Source: CAYRDC01 sp964422925 (GTDB taxonomy: Bacteria; Bacteroidota; Bacteroidia; Chitinophagales; S012-47). From it: a DNA stretch of 64,000 nt. The stretch covers positions 1 through 64,000 of the forward strand of contig CAYRDC010000004.1 of assembly GCA_964422925.1 (NCBI GenBank), in the 5' to 3' direction. Under the pieces are notes generated by a model. The model saw only the letters and a program-made list of their open reading frames with translations, did not search any database and was not told the origin of the DNA. Shown here piece by piece: positions 56,492-64,000 of this stretch. Each line of letters opens with the position of its first letter. Positions within the stretch are counted from its first letter, which is position 1. Made by a program: the position numbers and the translations under genes.

Positions 56492-58600
56492 TCATCGCAT
56501 GATGAGGAATGAACGGGCCTGGTTTCCTTCCGCGCTATGAATAATCATCCAGTACATGCCATCTTCCAGCTTGCTCGCATCAAATTCGATATGATGAGGC
56601 CCTTTCGACAGGAATCCTTCATATACTGTAGCCAGAATACGCCCACTGATGTCAGTAACCTGCATGGCCACCTGGCCGGGATCTGCAACAGAAAAATCAA
56701 TTTTCAACTGGTCGGACACCGGATTCGGATAAAGGACCAACTCACCGATAGATGCTCCCAAGGGATCTATTCCGCTGCTTACCACGTGAAGCGTATCGCA
56801 ATAGGTATCCATGCACATGGTAGCTGAATCGGTAATTGCCAGGCAAACTACATAGATACCCGGATTTTGATAAAGGTGCACCGGGTTTTCAAGGATGCTG
56901 AAATTCCCGTCCCCGAAATACCAGAGGTAGTAGAGGTTATTCCCGGTGGATTGGTTGGTAAAGGTAGCAATCATACCGTTGAGTGAATAGGTGAAATCAG
57001 CCTGACAACTCCCGCCTCCGACATGAACTGTATCGCAATAGGTATCAACACAACTGTCAATGGTGGTCATGGTCAGGCATACCAAATACGAACCGCTCTG
57101 GGAATATGTGTGCCACGGATTGGGCATATTGCTGGTTGAGCCGTCTCCGAAATCCCAGTGGAAGGAAGGCATGATGCCCGTGGATTTATTAATGAAGTGT
57201 ACCGCATTGCCAAAGGTGAAGTAATGGAAATCGGCATGACAGCCCGTACCTCCGCCAACAGGCACCATATGGCACCAGGTACTGGTACAGCTGTCGTCCG
57301 TGATAATGGTCAAACAAACATGATACATTCCCGGTTGACTGTAGGTATGTGCCGGATTCTGCTGAGTGGAAGTATCCCCGTCCCCGAAGTCCCAGTGCCA
57401 GCTTACAATGTTTCCGGTAGCAACTGATTGATCGTGGAAATGCACCATAAAACTGCCGGGAGTGAGCTGGAAGCTGAATTTCGCGTGGCATATGGCCGGG
57501 TTGCTGTTGCATGGACCTGGGGTCCAGCTTGTTACTCCGTGGTAATGCATGGCAATGCAGGCATTCTGGTAGGTAACACTGTCACAGCCGCACACCGGCA
57601 TATACACAGCCGGGCAGGAAACGGTGGTATCAATCAGGCTGCTGTCAATGCATTGCTGCTGTCCCGTAGTGACGGTTATGGTGTCGCAATAGGTGTCCTG
57701 GCAGCCGGCAGAATCGTCTATGCTCAGGCAAACCACATAGGTACCGGCCTGTGAGTATGTATGCCACGGGTTGGGCACATGGCTCGTAGTGCTGTCCCCA
57801 AAGTCCCAGGTATAATGCAGGTCATACCCCGAACTCATGTTATTGAAATGAACATTCAGCCCGTTGCTCCACGAAGTGAAAAAAGCATTGCAGGGCTGGT
57901 TCTGTCCTACCGTCACTGAATCGCAGAAGGTGCTCGTGCAGCTGTCAGTAGTCTGAATGGTGAGGCAAACCAGGTAAGTGCCCGGGCTGCTGTAATGATG
58001 GAACGGGTTTTTCATGTGCGAGCTGTCCCCGTCCCCAAAATCCCAGTGCCAGGAGGTAATATATCCCGAGGCAGTTGACTGATCGATAAAATGCACTCCG
58101 CTCTGGAAAATCTGATAGGTAAAATCTGCCTGGCAGGAGCCGCTTCCGGTACAAGGCCCCGGGGTCCAGGTTGTAACCCCATGCCAATTGTAGGCTTCAC
58201 AGGCATTGTTGTAAGTAACCGAGTCGCAGCCGCATACCGGCATATATACCATCGGGCAGGCTACCGTAGTGTCAATGATCGAACTGTCAATACATACATT
58301 GGATGTGCCTACTGCAATGGTGTCGCAAAAGGTATCCTGGCAACCTGCATTATTCGAGATGGTCAGACACACGACATACGTGCCGGATGCCGAATACATG
58401 TGTACAGGATTCTTGAAATAGGAATGGGTTCCGTCTCCGAAATCCCAGAACCAGTGCACCCAGTTATTGTAAGTCGACTGGTCGGTGAAATGCACGATTT
58501 GCCCGTTGACGCTGTAGCTGAAATCGGCCTGGCAGTTAGCTTGGGCTATTGCGAAATGTGCCAGGGTAAGAAACGGTAGTAAAACAATCAATCTCTTCAT
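56492..58600 (-). CDS. Six-PKD, two-Kazal secreted T9SS type A protein
   Basis: 702 residues. Signal peptide ~1-22. Order: PKD1 (~23-98), Kazal-like 1 (~102-150), PKD2 (~156-232), PKD3 (~237-312), Kazal-like 2 (~317-364), PKD4, PKD5, PKD6 (~370-604), then a type A sorting domain (~613-702; LVLYPNPVSDQLKIDF). Each PKD has a (W/Y)xWDFGDG core, an N-P-x-H-x-Y strand and the ending CxDTYCDT with a conserved Cys pair, so each module is probably disulphide-stapled. The Kazal-like units have six Cys with a CP...PVCGCDSVTY.N.C...GV..W..G.C pattern. The modules differ enough to be old duplications. Expected on the cell surface; perhaps protease inhibition. A 26-base spacer separates it from the dockerin-like gene. 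Confidence 0.88.
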   Translation of the reverse strand: MKRLIVLLPFLTLAHFAIAQANCQADFSYSVNGQIVHFTDQSTYNNWVHWFWDFGDGTHSYFKNPVHMYSASGTYVVCLTISNNAGCQDTFCDTIAVGTSNVCIDSSIIDTTVACPMVYMPVCGCDSVTYNNACEAYNWHGVTTWTPGPCTGSGSCQADFTYQIFQSGVHFIDQSTASGYITSWHWDFGDGDSSHMKNPFHHYSSPGTYLVCLTIQTTDSCTSTFCDSVTVGQNQPCNAFFTSWSNGLNVHFNNMSSGYDLHYTWDFGDSTTSHVPNPWHTYSQAGTYVVCLSIDDSAGCQDTYCDTITVTTGQQQCIDSSLIDTTVSCPAVYMPVCGCDSVTYQNACIAMHYHGVTSWTPGPCNSNPAICHAKFSFQLTPGSFMVHFHDQSVATGNIVSWHWDFGDGDTSTQQNPAHTYSQPGMYHVCLTIITDDSCTSTWCHMVPVGGGTGCHADFHYFTFGNAVHFINKSTGIMPSFHWDFGDGSTSNMPNPWHTYSQSGSYLVCLTMTTIDSCVDTYCDTVHVGGGSCQADFTYSLNGMIATFTNQSTGNNLYYLWYFGDGNFSILENPVHLYQNPGIYVVCLAITDSATMCMDTYCDTLHVVSSGIDPLGASIGELVLYPNPVSDQLKIDFSVADPGQVAMQVTDISGRILATVYEGFLSKGPHHIEFDASKLEDGMYWMIIHSAEGNQARSFLIMR
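56789..58534 (-). repeat. Tandem PKD repeat array with two Kazal-like insertions
   Basis: Six ~75-codon PKD units coding for the FGDG and CxDTxCDT motifs, broken by two near-identical Kazal-like blocks at 58151-58297 and 57509-57652 (CIDSS.IDTTV.CP.VYMPVCGCDSVTY). This is coding repetition, not a mobile or CRISPR repeat. Confidence 0.85.
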
Positions 58601-58623
58601 GGCTATTGGGTTTTAGTTTTAGT

Positions 58624-59727
58624 CTATTGAATACTAATTTTCCGGGCGCTCCAGGCATTCCCGGCCAATACATGAACCAGGTAAATGCCTGGTGAAATAT
58701 CTTGCAAGGAAATCGTTGCTTCGTTGATCAAATAGGTAACCGGAACGGTAACTAACCTGCCACAGAGATCCAATAGTTGAACCTCCTGAATATTGCTCCC
58801 GCTGATTGTAAGCATCTGCCGGGCAGGATTGGGATAAACCCGTACTGGTGTTTCTTTTTTAACCGGGGGTAAATCCGCTGACGGGTCCACCACAATGAAG
58901 GAAACCGAATCGGCATATACCGGGATAGGCACTTCCGCACTGTCAATCAGGACGACATTCGCGAAACTGATGGTCAGGGTATCGATAGCATCCAGGTTCT
59001 TGCCCGCGATGTTTTGCTCCATGATAAAGCTGATCCGGGCAATCGGACCATTGCCATAGCTGTTTTGATGGTTCAGCTTAGTGATAGCTGCCGTAAAACT
59101 TCCCTGCTGGTAAAAATCTTTGTCAAAGGTCAGCAGGGCAGAAGGAACCCCAATCCAAGTACTGCTGTCAAGTGTCATGTGAACGGAGCCCGAATCGATA
59201 AGGCTGCTGGTATAGCGCAAAGTAAAAGCCAGGCCATAAAAATTGGTTGGCATACCCATTTGTCCCAGAATTAAGGTAAGGGTAAGGGTGTCTGATACAT
59301 GCAAAGTGTCCTGAATTACCGGCATAAACCTAAGCCACGGATTGCCCATTGTGCCGGGAATCATCGGGTACATATTGGAGGAAAGGGCAGCCGTATCATG
59401 GGTTTTTCCAATGTTATGATGAATGGCCACCAGATCGCCCAGGTTCACAATGCCGTCACCGTTGCAATCTGCATGGCTGGTGGGTATTCCGTTCCAGAGG
59501 GTATCAGTTCCCCAATTGGGCGCGGGTTCTCCCTGCCAGTTGATGGTGGCATTGGGTCGCACCGGCCCGGAATGGCCGAATTTTATGCCCAGGGTCAGGA
59601 TATCAAAAATATCCGCATGTCCGTCATGATTAGCATCACCGGGCCACACGATCTCCGTTAACTGAGCCTGTACGAAGGGAAGGCCGGTAAAAAACAACAA
59701 TGCAAAAACGGTTAAAAATCTTTTCAT
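58624..59727 (-). CDS. Secreted dockerin/cohesin-like T9SS type A protein
   Basis: 367 residues from the ATG at 59727 (MKRFLTVFALLFF). Signal peptide ~1-21. Two EF-hand-like Ca-binding repeats of dockerin type: GDANHDGHADIFDILTLG (~30-47) and DCNGDGIVNLGDLVAIHHNIG (~87-107), set ~40 residues apart by a loop. Then a beta-rich domain (~118-270) whose strand pattern (DTLTLTLILGQ, FYGLAFTLRYTSSL, ARISFIMEQ) resembles cohesins. The last ~80 residues are a type A sorting domain (VRVYPNPARQMLTISG, GRLVTVP, PGIYLVHVL). Having both halves in one surface protein is unusual. Upstream of and on the same strand as the PKD/Kazal gene. Confidence 0.78.
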   Translation of the reverse strand: MKRFLTVFALLFFTGLPFVQAQLTEIVWPGDANHDGHADIFDILTLGIKFGHSGPVRPNATINWQGEPAPNWGTDTLWNGIPTSHADCNGDGIVNLGDLVAIHHNIGKTHDTAALSSNMYPMIPGTMGNPWLRFMPVIQDTLHVSDTLTLTLILGQMGMPTNFYGLAFTLRYTSSLIDSGSVHMTLDSSTWIGVPSALLTFDKDFYQQGSFTAAITKLNHQNSYGNGPIARISFIMEQNIAGKNLDAIDTLTISFANVVLIDSAEVPIPVYADSVSFIVVDPSADLPPVKKETPVRVYPNPARQMLTISGSNIQEVQLLDLCGRLVTVPVTYLINEATISLQDISPGIYLVHVLAGNAWSARKISIQ

Positions 59728-59878
59728 AGCCGGCAGGTTCACTAATCGACTAAAGCAAAAATCACCATTCTATTTTATAGAAACCAGTACAATTTTCTTT
59801 ATTTTCCGGATACTTTTCTTACTATTTTTTCAGTTCATTTATTCCCAGACAAGACTTTTGTTATTGATTTTGTTTATT

Positions 59879-59908
59879 TTGTAGCCTATTTTAAGAAAAA
59901 TATTTTTG
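59879..59908 (+). promoter_or_regulatory. Promoter of the helical protein gene at 59944
   Basis: TTG (59879-59881), 19-base spacer, TATTTTTG (59901-59908); transcription near 59915 and a leader of ~29 bases. Confidence 0.65.
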
Positions 59909-59943
59909 TACCTATATCTTGATTTTCCAAACCTACAATAAAA

Positions 59944-61374
59944 ATGCATAAGGGTAAGCTGATTTCAGTATGCCGGTTGCTTACGCACAGTGAAATGCGT
60001 CAACTCTGTTTATTTGTTCAATCTCCCTTTCATAACCGTGATCCGCTGGTTAGGAAACTGGTAGAATACTTATTCAGCCTTTCTCCCAAATATACTGATC
60101 ATGCACTGAACCGCAAGATTATCTTTAGTCAGTTATTCCCGGGAGACCCCTATGATGAAAAGCGCTTAAGTTATATCGTTTCTGCTACGCTGAAGCTGAT
60201 GGAAGACTTCCTGTTTATCCGGGAAAAGAAGAAAGATGCTTTTGATAAAACATTGGCGCTGCTCCGGTTTTACAGCCGCAATAAGCTGGATAAGCACTTT
60301 CATTCTGTAGAGCAAAAAGCCCGGAAGCTTTCCGAAAAGATGGACTGGCCCGATGCGGGATATTTCTATAACCTTTACCGCCTGAATGAAGTCCTGAACG
60401 AAAGGTTTGAGCAAACCAGGAAACGGGTCTATGATGAAAGCCTGCAATCGCTGATGGACCACCTCGACCGGTTTTATGTGCTCAATAAGCTGAAGTACAG
60501 CTGTGAAATGATAAACCGGAAAGCGGCTGTGTCGGGGGAATATGAAATGCGGCTGTTGGATGAAATCCTTAGCCTGGCCCAAAGGGATCCGGCTCTGGAT
60601 TACCCAAGCCTGACCGCCTATTATCATGTCCTGCAAATGCTGAAAGACCCTGATAAGGTGGATGCCTTTAAATCTCTACGCCAGTTGTTGCAGCAGTATG
60701 CGGCACGGTTTCCGGTACAGGAAGCCCGCGATTTATATACCTATGCCCTCAACTATTGTATCATCCAAATCAACAAGGGAGAAACCGGGTACCTGGAAAC
60801 GGTATTTGCCCTTTACCGCGAAATGCTTGAAAAGAAGATTATTTTCATTGATGGGGAAATATCTCCCTGGAGTTTTAAAAACATTGTATCCGTTGCCCTG
60901 CGGTTGGAACAACTGGAATGGGCAGAGTCTTTTGTAAGCCGGTATATCCGGTATCTTGCGCCCACGTTCAGGCCGAATGCCTATGCCTATAATATGGCCA
61001 GTATTATGTACAGGCGGCAGCAGTACAAAAAGGCGCTGTTGCTCTTGCAACAAGTCCGGTTCACGGATATTTATTATTCACTGGATACCCGCTCCCTGCT
61101 CCTGAAAATCTATTATGAACTGAATGAGCGGGAAGCATTGCTTAACCACCTAGAGACTTTCAGGGTTTATCTCATACGTAACAAACTGATTTCCGATAAT
61201 ATGCGCAGGGTTTATCAAAACCAGGTGCGGTGGCTTCGAAGGTTATTGCGGACGCGTTCCGTTGAAAAAACCAAATGGCTGCTTTCTGAGCTGGAGCAAA
61301 CGGGACAGGTGGCAGATAAAAGTTGGTTGCTTGCCAAATTCCGGGAACAATGCCTGGAGCAGGCCGTTCAGTAG
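59944..61374 (+). CDS. All-helical protein of unknown function
   Basis: 476 residues, no signal peptide. Almost entirely amphipathic helices: LCLFVQSPFHNRDPLVRKLVEYLFSL near the N-terminus, then repeated helix pairs (YNLYRLNEVLNERFEQTRKRVYDESL; YAYNMASIMYRRQQYKKALLLLQQ) that look like degenerate TPR units. No catalytic motif. I recall proteins with the same SPFxN opening in Saprospiraceae-type genomes, often in several copies, but have no function for them. It has a well-formed promoter and is followed 43 bases later by the antiporter gene. Confidence 0.75.
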   Translation: MHKGKLISVCRLLTHSEMRQLCLFVQSPFHNRDPLVRKLVEYLFSLSPKYTDHALNRKIIFSQLFPGDPYDEKRLSYIVSATLKLMEDFLFIREKKKDAFDKTLALLRFYSRNKLDKHFHSVEQKARKLSEKMDWPDAGYFYNLYRLNEVLNERFEQTRKRVYDESLQSLMDHLDRFYVLNKLKYSCEMINRKAAVSGEYEMRLLDEILSLAQRDPALDYPSLTAYYHVLQMLKDPDKVDAFKSLRQLLQQYAARFPVQEARDLYTYALNYCIIQINKGETGYLETVFALYREMLEKKIIFIDGEISPWSFKNIVSVALRLEQLEWAESFVSRYIRYLAPTFRPNAYAYNMASIMYRRQQYKKALLLLQQVRFTDIYYSLDTRSLLLKIYYELNEREALLNHLETFRVYLIRNKLISDNMRRVYQNQVRWLRRLLRTRSVEKTKWLLSELEQTGQVADKSWLLAKFREQCLEQAVQ

Positions 61375-61417
61375 CCAAGTTCCCAAAGCTTTTTATATTT
61401 AAGCCAAAGGGTGACGG

Positions 61418-63232
61418 ATGGCAATAATGGCGGCCATATTGGTTTTGGGTATTTTTGGCCAGTGGCTGGCCTGGCGCATTAATGTGCCTGCTATTTTGCC
61501 TTTGATAATCATCGGCCTGATTGTCGGGCCCATCATTTCACTTGACCTGTTCCTCGGCTACAAGTTGATCGATCCAAATGAATTAATGCCCAGCGTTACG
61601 CTGAATCATTTCATATCGCTTTCGGTAGGGGTTATTTTGTTTGAGGGAGGGCTGACCCTGCGCCTCAAGGAAGTGCGCCATGTGGCATCCACCGTTCGTA
61701 ACCTGATCCTTATCGGCCCTTTGATCACCCTGGCAGGCAGCAGCCTGGTTGCCCATTTTGTCCTGGGCATGGACATTCGCATCGCCCTGTTATTCGGCTC
61801 CCTGATTATTGTAACCGGCCCAACGGTTATCGGGCCTATTTTGCGGAGTGTACATCCCAACAAAAGAGTGGCTACGGTGCTGAAATGGGAAAGCATACTG
61901 ATCGATCCCATCGGTGCCCTGGTAGCCGTGCTTATGTATGAATTCTTCCGCAGCGGTGCCGGGTTTGCCTTTACTTTCACTGCCCTGCTTACTTTCGGAA
62001 AAGTGGTGCTGGCAGGAGTTGTCACAGGCATATTCACAGCCTGGCTGCTCTACCTCATGCTAAAACGCCACTTGATCCCTGATTACCTGATCAATACCAT
62101 GGCTTTGGCTTTTGTTATGCTGGCTTTCGCGGGAGCCGAACTGATCAGCCCGGAGTCCGGCTTATTGTCAGTTACACTGATGGGAATCCTGCTGGCCAAC
62201 ATGAATATCCCCGAACTGAAAAATATCCTGAACTTCAAGGAGAGCCTGACCATTTTACTGATTTCCATATTGTTCATCATCCTGGCAGCTGAAATAGAAC
62301 CGGCACAGCTGCAACTGCTGGGCTGGAAAAGCCTGGTGGTTTTTGCCATTGTGATCCTGCTGATCAGGCCCTTAAATGTCTTTATCAGCAGTATAGGATC
62401 CGCCCTGAAGCTAAACGAAAGGCTGTTTATTTCCTGGATCGGCCCACGGGGTATAGTGGCCGCGGCCATTGCTTCCATCTTCAGCATGAACCTGCTGAAC
62501 ATGGGGACTTTAAGCCCACAGGAAATGCGGGATGTGCAATTATTGGTTCCGCTGACTTTTCTGATCATCCTGGGGACGGTGGTCATCCAGGGATTAAGCG
62601 CCAAAAAGGTCAGCGAGTGGCTGGATGTGATCAAAAAGAATCCCGAAGGATTCCTGTTGCTGGGGGCTCATGACGCGGCCCGTAAAATCGCAGCGTACCT
62701 CCAGAAAGAGGGAATGGAAGTGGTATTGGTAGATACTTCCCACACTAACGTGAAGGAAGCCCGTTCCAGCGGATTAAAAGTGATTGAACATAACATTCTG
62801 TCAGAAGATATGGCCGATGAACTGGAAACATTTGACATCGGCACGTTTATGGCGCTCACCTCCAATAATGAGCTGAATATTTTTTCCTGCCGCAAATTCA
62901 AAAGGGAACTGGCTGAAAACAGAAACTACCGCCTGATAACGCGCCATGAAATCAAGTTCAACTCCCTGGTCAGGCCTAAGTACATCCTGTTTGGAAACAA
63001 TGCCGATTTTTACAAGCTGATTGATGTTTCGAGGCGGTATCCGGAAATCAAGGAATTAAAACTGTCCAGCACTGATGAATTTCAGCAAGTAATGGATAAC
63101 CTGCCGGCAGACATGATTCCTCTTTTCCTGAAAACCCGGGAGAAACATTTCAAGGTCATTCTGGCAGATGGGAATACCCGGTGGGAAGATGGAGATATTT
63201 TAGTGTATATGGGTCCTGAATGGAAAGCCTGA
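61418..63232 (+). CDS. NhaP-type Na+(K+)/H+ antiporter with TrkA-N domain
   Basis: 604 residues. Residues ~1-395 hold 12-13 transmembrane helices of the CPA1/NhaP kind: LFEGGLTLRL, TGPTVIGPILRS, and ESILIDPIGALVAVL, with the ND-type transport site represented by the conserved Asp/Pro in LIDPIG; SWIGPRGIVAAAIAS follows. Residues ~410-520 form a cytosolic Rossmann-type TrkA-N/RCK domain (FLLLGAHDAARKIAAYLQKEGMEVVLVDTS), then a TrkA-C-like tail to 604. Exchanges cytosolic Na+ or K+ for protons. Start at 61418 or the ATG at 61427. The trmB start follows 16 bases after the stop. Confidence 0.9.
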   Translation: MAIMAAILVLGIFGQWLAWRINVPAILPLIIIGLIVGPIISLDLFLGYKLIDPNELMPSVTLNHFISLSVGVILFEGGLTLRLKEVRHVASTVRNLILIGPLITLAGSSLVAHFVLGMDIRIALLFGSLIIVTGPTVIGPILRSVHPNKRVATVLKWESILIDPIGALVAVLMYEFFRSGAGFAFTFTALLTFGKVVLAGVVTGIFTAWLLYLMLKRHLIPDYLINTMALAFVMLAFAGAELISPESGLLSVTLMGILLANMNIPELKNILNFKESLTILLISILFIILAAEIEPAQLQLLGWKSLVVFAIVILLIRPLNVFISSIGSALKLNERLFISWIGPRGIVAAAIASIFSMNLLNMGTLSPQEMRDVQLLVPLTFLIILGTVVIQGLSAKKVSEWLDVIKKNPEGFLLLGAHDAARKIAAYLQKEGMEVVLVDTSHTNVKEARSSGLKVIEHNILSEDMADELETFDIGTFMALTSNNELNIFSCRKFKRELAENRNYRLITRHEIKFNSLVRPKYILFGNNADFYKLIDVSRRYPEIKELKLSSTDEFQQVMDNLPADMIPLFLKTREKHFKVILADGNTRWEDGDILVYMGPEWKA

Positions 63233-63248
63233 TAACGCGCACTTTGGT

Positions 63249-63941
63249 ATGAGTAAAGGGAAACTACAAAAGTTTGCCGAGCTGGCTACTTTTCCGAATG
63301 TATTCCAGAATTTCAGCCATCACCAGCCGGAGCTGATCAATTACCGGTCTGAAAAAGCAGATCTCAAAGGCCGGTGGAATCAATTTTTCGGCAATAAACA
63401 TCCCATTACCCTTGAATTAGCCTGCGGCCGGGGCGAATACACCCTTGCCATGGCCCGCAGGACACTAACCGGCAATTTCATCGGAGTGGACATAAAAGGC
63501 GCCCGCATCTGGAAAGGAGCCAAAACCGCACTGGAAGAAAACCTGAGAAATGTAGCCTTTGTCCGGACGGAAATTGAATTTCTGGATCACTTTTTCGCTT
63601 CGGGGGAAATTGCCGAAATATGGATTACCTTCCCGGACCCTTTTCCCCGGAAAAGCCGCTCGGGCAAACGCTTAACCAGCCCGCGCTTTCTGGACATTTA
63701 TCAAAAAATTTTACAGCCGGGGGGCTTCATTCATCTGAAAACCGACTCCGAACTGTTGTTTGACTTTACCCTTGAGATGATACGCGACAGAAAATTAAAA
63801 ATCCATCAGCTGGTAAGGGATGTATATTCGGAGCCGCACGGCAATGACCTGCTGTATGTAAAAACCTACTACGAAAACCTGCACCTGGCCGAGGGGCACA
63901 TTATAAGATATGTGCGCTTTTCCCTGGAAAAGGATAGCTGA
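63249..63941 (+). CDS. trmB: tRNA (guanine-N7-)-methyltransferase
   Basis: 230 residues, the usual TrmB length. It adds the N7 methyl to G46 in the tRNA variable loop using SAM. Class I methyltransferase: LELACGRGEYTLAMA (SAM loop), FIGVDIKGARIWKGAKTALEE, and the substrate-side ITFPDPFPRKSRSGKRLTSPRFLDIYQKIL with its Asp/Pro motif. All signature residues are in place. It probably shares a transcript with the antiporter gene (16-base gap). Converges on a gene whose stop codon starts one base after this one's. Confidence 0.96.
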   Translation: MSKGKLQKFAELATFPNVFQNFSHHQPELINYRSEKADLKGRWNQFFGNKHPITLELACGRGEYTLAMARRTLTGNFIGVDIKGARIWKGAKTALEENLRNVAFVRTEIEFLDHFFASGEIAEIWITFPDPFPRKSRSGKRLTSPRFLDIYQKILQPGGFIHLKTDSELLFDFTLEMIRDRKLKIHQLVRDVYSEPHGNDLLYVKTYYENLHLAEGHIIRYVRFSLEKDS

Positions 63942-64000
63942 TCAGGAAACATCAATTTCCTCATTGTCCTTATTGAAGAAGTGGTATTCCACCAGTTGGA
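63942..64000 (-). CDS. C-terminal end of a gene running out of the window
   Basis: On the minus strand the frame open at the window edge reads QLVEYHFFNKDNEEIDVS and stops at 63944-63942, immediately after the trmB stop. The amino-acid pattern looks like coding sequence, but only about 18 codons are visible, so the product cannot be named. Confidence 0.5.
   Translation of the reverse strand, partial: QLVEYHFFNKDNEEIDVS

Noticed and set aside
56789..58534. Regularly spaced repeats that might suggest a CRISPR array
   Set aside because: The repeats are ~225 bases, in frame and encode PKD and Kazal-like domains; no short identical repeats with unique spacers.
1..64000. A complete defence, secretion-machinery or mobile-element locus
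   Set aside because: No transposase, integrase, nuclease/helicase cluster, T9SS core gene or att-like repeats were seen; T9SS is represented only by cargo proteins.

Overview
The window is a gene-dense chromosomal segment (about 60 protein genes, no rRNA, tRNA, CRISPR array, insertion sequence or phage) from a member of the Bacteroidota. Three things point there. Seven large exported proteins end in type IX secretion (T9SS) sorting domains: five type A tails with a YPNP-like entry, and two CHU_C/type B tails with an FNRWGE motif. Many genes are preceded by the Bacteroidota -7 promoter element TAnnTTTG and lack Shine-Dalgarno sequences. Individual families (Zn-protease/LemA-like pair, PNGase F-like protein, long-tailed S2, L13 beginning DTLSYKT) are typical of the phylum. 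An unrecognised helical protein at 59944-61374 reminds me of a family in Saprospiraceae-type genomes, but I hold that lightly.

Layout. 1-9853 (+): end of a non-catalytic M16 peptidase subunit, a type B T9SS cargo protein, guaB, pheS, a 3-hydroxyacyl-CoA dehydrogenase, a radical SAM/SPASM protein and an SBBP beta-propeller T9SS cargo. 9899-13930 (-): translation block rplM-rpsI-rpsB-tsf, a clear terminator, then pyrH-frr. 14120-16448 (-): YugP-type Zn peptidase, LemA-like protein and dusB. 16513-20919 (+): CPBP protease, DUF2007, cdsA, gdhA, psd and a small Cys/Lys-rich secreted protein. 20916-24823: YjjG phosphatase, methylmalonyl-CoA epimerase, an A-type Fe-S carrier, glyA and a nitronate monooxygenase. 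24930-27304: M43 metalloprotease and a di-haem cytochrome c broken by a one-base frameshift.

27545-29830 is a visibly AT-rich island with three small lipoprotein/exported genes, unlike everything around it. 29832-33683 (-): coiled-coil secreted protein, polA and an AhpD-like protein. 33799-35598 (+): a tightly overlapping LemA-TPM-TPM operon. 35609-41660: alkyltransferase-like protein, a degenerate TIM-barrel protein, a GT2-like glycosyltransferase, HU, a subtilase with an outer-membrane-like partner, and an MDR oxidoreductase. 41716-45168: a 1150-residue T9SS cargo in which the PNGase F fold appears to be split by a LamG-containing insertion. 45162-52036: NAD-dependent epimerase, anmK, a PKD/type B protein, a GNAT protein and an alpha/beta hydrolase. 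52100-56436: two adjacent secreted amidohydrolases forming a degenerate-active-degenerate set of modules. 56492-59727 (-): a PKD/Kazal protein and a dockerin/cohesin-like protein. 59944-64000: the helical unknown protein, a NhaP-type antiporter with a TrkA-N domain, trmB and the tail of one more gene.

The best candidates for something undescribed are the interrupted PNGase F architecture, the amidohydrolase trio, the Kazal-in-PKD array and the AT-rich lipoprotein cassette. I see no complete multi-gene defence or mobile system. Functions are read from motifs recognised by eye; no database search was run.
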